From: Mariprofundaceae bacterium
GTDB taxonomy: Bacteria > Pseudomonadota > Zetaproteobacteria > Mariprofundales > J009
Length of the DNA: 16,907 bases
Direction of reading: 5' to 3'
Assembly (NCBI GenBank): GCA_015489095.1
Contig: WFMN01000143.1
Coordinates: forward strand, 1 to 16,907
Every line of letters begins with the position of its first letter. The first letter of the stretch is position 1. A model generated the notes under the pieces. That model did no database searches, had not been told where the DNA came from, and saw nothing but the letters and a program-made list of their open reading frames with translations. A program made the position numbers and the translations under genes. This document shows positions 13,979-16,907 of the stretch, piece after piece.

Positions 13979-14466
13979 GCGATACGCTGGCATATACTGC
14001 AGAGCAGTTGCAGACGATCCACGATCTGGTGGCGCGCTATCCCCATCCCCGTTCGGCGCTGCTGCCGGTGCTGCATCTGACGCAGGATGCGTTTGGCTAC
14101 CTGTCGATGGAGGCGCAGCAGTTGGTGGCGGATACGCTTGGGCTGCGGCTGATGGTGGTGCGCGAGGTGGTCACCTTCTACACCATGTTCCGCGAAACCC
14201 CGGCCGGTAAGTATCGCTTGGAGGTCTGTACCAACGCCGGTTGCACCCTGAACGGCGCCGTCGAGCTGGTGCGTCACATGTGCGAGACCCTAGGGATCAA
14301 GGTGGGGGAGACCACGCCGGATGGGCTGTTTACGGTGACCGAGGTGGAGTGTGCCGGCGCCTGCGGCGGCGCGCCGGTGGTGCAGATCAACAATGTGTAC
14401 CACGAGAAGATGACCCCGGAAAAGATGGATGCGCTGATCGCGGAGATGCGGGAGGAGGCGGCGTGA
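13975..14466 (+). CDS. nuoE: NADH-quinone oxidoreductase subunit E (N1a cluster)
   Basis: NuoE (24-kDa subunit) is a thioredoxin-fold protein with the off-path [2Fe-2S] cluster N1a in the NADH module. The product is 163 aa. The ligands are C85-x4-C90 (CTNAGC) and C126-x3-C130 (CAGAC), followed by GGAPVVQINNVYHEKM. The N-terminal helical part has the usual RSALLPVLHLTQDAFGYL and EVVTFYTMF. It overlaps nuoD by 4 bp (ATGA) and nuoF by 4 bp (GTGA). Confidence 0.97.
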   Translation: MSDTLAYTAEQLQTIHDLVARYPHPRSALLPVLHLTQDAFGYLSMEAQQLVADTLGLRLMVVREVVTFYTMFRETPAGKYRLEVCTNAGCTLNGAVELVRHMCETLGIKVGETTPDGLFTVTEVECAGACGGAPVVQINNVYHEKMTPEKMDALIAEMREEAA

Positions 14467-15740
14467 TTTCCGAAGATCCATCCAAGGTTACCGCCCACAC
14501 CTTCGATCGCATCCATCTGCCGAACCAGCACAAGCTGGAGACGGCCAGGGCCAACGGCGCCTACCAGTTCCTGCCCACGGTGCTGTCCGAGTTCGATACC
14601 GACCGCATTATCAGCGAGGTGAAGACCGCCGGTATCCGCGGCCGTGGCGGCGCGGGCTTTCCCACCGGCTTGAAGTGGTCGTTTGTGCCGCGCAACACCG
14701 GCAAGCCCACCTACCTGCTGTGCAACGCCGACGAGGGCGAGCCCGGTACCTTCAAGGATCGGGACATCATCCGCTTCGACCCCCATCTGCTGATCGAGGG
14801 GATGATCATGGCCGGCTTCGCGCTCGGCGTGCACGACGCCTATATCTACATCCGCGGCGAGTTTGTGCACGAGGCCAATGTGCTCAACGCCGCCATCGCC
14901 GAGGCCTACGCCGCCAACCTGCTGGGCGAGCAGATCCTCGGCACCGATTTCAGCATGAACCTGACGGTGCATCGGGGCGCCGGCGCCTATGTCTGCGGGG
15001 AGGAGACGGCGCTGATCGAGTCGTTGGAGGGGCGCCCCGGCCGCCCCCGCTTCAAGCCGCCGTTTCCGGCCGTGGAGGGGTTCTACCACTGCCCCACGGT
15101 GGTCAACAATGTGGAGACCTTAGCCAGCATTCCCGGCATTTTGCGCCTAGGTGGCGAGTGGCACGCGGCCATCGGCACCCCCAACAACACCGGCATGAAG
15201 ATCTTTTCGGTCTCCGGTCATGTCAACAAGCCCGGCAACTACGAGGTGCCGCTCGGTACCCCGTTGAAAACATTGATCGAGGAGCACTGCGGCGGGCTTA
15301 GGCACGGCACCACGCCGAAGGCGATCATCCCCGGAGGCTCCTCCTCCCCGTGGCTGCTGGCCGATCACTACGAGATTCCCCTTACCTTCGACGATCTGAT
15401 GCAGGCCGGCTCCATGCTCGGCTCCGGCGCGATCATCGTGATGGATGAGACGGCGGATGTGGTGCAGATCGCCGCCCGGCTTGCCCACTTTTATGCCCAC
15501 GAATCCTGCGGCCAGTGTACCCCGTGCCGCGAAGGCACCGGTTGGCTCGATCGGGTGATGCACCGTATTGCACAGGGCGAGGGGAGAGAGGAAGATTTCG
15601 CCGTGCTGGAGGAGGGGGCGACCCACATGGCGGGGCGTACCATCTGCGCGTTGGCCGATGGCGCGGCGGCACCGGTGTTGTCGCTGATCCGCAACTTCCC
15701 CGATGAGGTGCGCGCGCGGATGATGGAGAAGAGCGCATGA
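14463..15740 (+). CDS. nuoF: NADH-quinone oxidoreductase subunit F (FMN and N3 cluster)
   Basis: NuoF (51-kDa subunit) binds NADH and FMN and carries [4Fe-4S] cluster N3, the entry point of electrons. The product is 425 aa from GTG 14463, with GGAGG about 7 nt upstream. The GTG overlaps the nuoE stop as GTGA. FMN/NADH motifs are GRGGAGFPTGLKW (60-72) and ADEGEPGTFKDRD (89-101); RGAGAYVCGEETALIESLEG follows at 171-190. The N3 ligands are C349-x2-C352-x2-C355 and, after 39 residues, C395. No rival start lies close to the conserved core; the longer open frame upstream overlaps nuoE. Confidence 0.97.
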   Translation: MISEDPSKVTAHTFDRIHLPNQHKLETARANGAYQFLPTVLSEFDTDRIISEVKTAGIRGRGGAGFPTGLKWSFVPRNTGKPTYLLCNADEGEPGTFKDRDIIRFDPHLLIEGMIMAGFALGVHDAYIYIRGEFVHEANVLNAAIAEAYAANLLGEQILGTDFSMNLTVHRGAGAYVCGEETALIESLEGRPGRPRFKPPFPAVEGFYHCPTVVNNVETLASIPGILRLGGEWHAAIGTPNNTGMKIFSVSGHVNKPGNYEVPLGTPLKTLIEEHCGGLRHGTTPKAIIPGGSSSPWLLADHYEIPLTFDDLMQAGSMLGSGAIIVMDETADVVQIAARLAHFYAHESCGQCTPCREGTGWLDRVMHRIAQGEGREEDFAVLEEGATHMAGRTICALADGAAAPVLSLIRNFPDEVRARMMEKSA

Positions 15741-16907
15741 CATCACTCTTTATTGACGGCAACGAGGTTGAGGTCAAGCCGGGAACCAGCGTGCTGGAGG
15801 CGTGCCGGCAGCACGGCGTGGAGGTGCCTTTCTTCTGTTACCATCCCGAGCTGTCGGTGGCGGCCAACTGCCGTATGTGTCTGGTGGAGATCGAGGGGTG
15901 GAACAAGCCCGCCGCCTCTTGCTGCACGCCGGTGCAGGAGGGGATGCATGTCACCACCCAGTCGGAGACGCTGGATGTCGATCGCAAGATGGTGATGGAA
16001 TATCTGCTGATCAACCATCCGCTCGACTGCCCAGTCTGCGACGAGGGCGGCGCCTGCAAGTTGCAGGACTACACCGTGGCCTACGGCGCGGCCAAGGGGC
16101 GCTACGGCGAGGTGAAGCGGAGCGCGATCAACTACGATCTGGGGCCGTTCGTCAACACCTGCATGACCCGCTGCATCCACTGCACCCGTTGTGTTCGTTT
16201 CGCCGACGAGATCGCTGGCACCGGCGATATCGGCATGCTCGGCCGTGGCGACCGCATGCACATCACAGGCATCGTCGAGGAGTGTTTGGAGTCGGAACTC
16301 TCCGGCAACCTGCCCGATGTCTGTCCCGTTGGCGCCTTGCTCGACAAGCCTTCGCACGACCTCTCCCGCCCTTGGGAGATGACCCGCCACCAGAGCGCCT
16401 GCATCCAATGCCCGCAGGGGTGCGATATCAGTATCGAATCCCGCGACGGCAAGGTGATGCGGATCAAGCCGCAGGAGGGGGGGATTGAGCCGTGGATCTG
16501 CGATCGCGGACGCTATGTGTACGATGCCTTCGCTTCGGAGAAGCGTATTCTGCAACCGAAGATCCGTGAAAACGGCGCCTTGCGTCCCGCCTCGTGGGAT
16601 GCGGCGATCGACGCCGCCGTCGCCCATCTACGGGGGAAACGGGTCGGGGTGATCTGTTCCACCGACTGGAGCATCGAAGGGTTCACCGCGATCCGCCTCT
16701 TTGTCGATGGGGTGCTTGGCGATGCCAAGTGCGGTTACGATCTCCACCGCCGCGACATGCGCGATTTCGCCTTCAGCGAAGGGTTTGCCATGACCAGCGA
16801 GCAGCTGGAGGCCGCCGATCAGGTGGTGATCCTGGGTTCGGATCTGCGTCAACGGCTGCCGCTGGTGATGCAGCGGCTGCGTAAACGGGTCAATAACGGG
16901 AAGCCGG
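15737..16907 (+). CDS. nuoG: NADH-quinone oxidoreductase subunit G, N-terminal 390 residues
   Basis: NuoG (75-kDa subunit) carries most of the electron-wire clusters. The gene is cut by the window end. N1b ligands are C34, C45, C48 and C62. N5 ligands are H94, C98, C101 and C107 (HPLDCPVCDEGGAC). N4 ligands are C146, C149, C152 and C196 (CIHCTRC ... CPVGAL). A further C222-x2-C225-x3-C229-x25-C255 set matches the extra N7 cluster of many bacterial NuoG proteins; mitochondrial and typical alphaproteobacterial forms lack it. A molybdopterin-oxidoreductase-like domain begins about residue 220. ATG 15737 overlaps the nuoF stop as ATGA. The remaining nuo genes presumably follow to the right. Confidence 0.97.
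   Translation, partial: MTSLFIDGNEVEVKPGTSVLEACRQHGVEVPFFCYHPELSVAANCRMCLVEIEGWNKPAASCCTPVQEGMHVTTQSETLDVDRKMVMEYLLINHPLDCPVCDEGGACKLQDYTVAYGAAKGRYGEVKRSAINYDLGPFVNTCMTRCIHCTRCVRFADEIAGTGDIGMLGRGDRMHITGIVEECLESELSGNLPDVCPVGALLDKPSHDLSRPWEMTRHQSACIQCPQGCDISIESRDGKVMRIKPQEGGIEPWICDRGRYVYDAFASEKRILQPKIRENGALRPASWDAAIDAAVAHLRGKRVGVICSTDWSIEGFTAIRLFVDGVLGDAKCGYDLHRRDMRDFAFSEGFAMTSEQLEAADQVVILGSDLRQRLPLVMQRLRKRVNNGKP

Noticed and set aside
12644..13993. Open frame of 449 codons on the minus strand opposite nuoC and nuoD
   Set aside because: Antisense to conserved complex I genes, with no family motif.

Overview
This 16.9 kb window is GC-rich, densely packed bacterial chromosome from a Gram-negative proteobacterium. 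It carries a BamD outer-membrane lipoprotein, a second small lipoprotein, and a 14-subunit-type NADH dehydrogenase operon with separate nuoC and nuoD. The lineage is not settled by the sequence. NuoB and NuoF look alpha-like and there is a DUF992 protein, but NuoG keeps the N7-type cysteines that mitochondrial and typical alphaproteobacterial homologues lack. A deep-branching group such as Zetaproteobacteria or Magnetococcia would fit, but that is a low-confidence guess. There is no sign of a prophage, transposase, CRISPR array, rRNA or tRNA.

Layout from left to right. (1) 1-2731, minus strand: a two-gene signalling module. A flavodiiron/ODP-like metallo-beta-lactamase protein is followed, with an ATGA overlap, by a GGDEF-EAL c-di-GMP protein that runs off the left edge. 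(2) 2850-5036, plus strand: a glycine-zipper lipoprotein, a cysteine synthase with no canonical start codon near its conserved N-terminus, a dispersed-repeat hairpin, and cobA (uroporphyrinogen-III methyltransferase). (3) 5109-6938, plus strand: an FtsH-family AAA+ zinc protease of the HEMGH subtype, ending at a bidirectional terminator. (4) 7008-9913, minus strand: a PhnA-like zinc-ribbon protein, hemC and bamD in an overlapping chain, then an exported DUF992 protein behind a structured leader. (5) 10061-10907, minus strand: rplM-rpsI with a strong terminator. (6) 10908-11377: a 470-bp divergent non-coding region with hairpins, including an inverted pair of REP-like units. (7) 11378 to the right edge, plus strand: nuoA-B-C-D-E-F-G. 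These genes are almost all overlapping, and nuoG is cut by the window end.

How the genes work together: hemC makes the tetrapyrrole backbone, and cobA diverts uroporphyrinogen III to precorrin-2 for siroheme or cobalamin. The cysteine synthase beside cobA suggests a link to sulfur assimilation. The nuo operon supplies the peripheral arm of respiratory complex I. The most interesting unit is the left-edge pair: a predicted di-iron protein, possibly binding O2, NO or peroxide, is translationally coupled to a c-di-GMP enzyme that has an intact GGDEF site, an I-site and an altered EAL motif. I did not see a clearly new multi-gene system; this pair is the best candidate for one.
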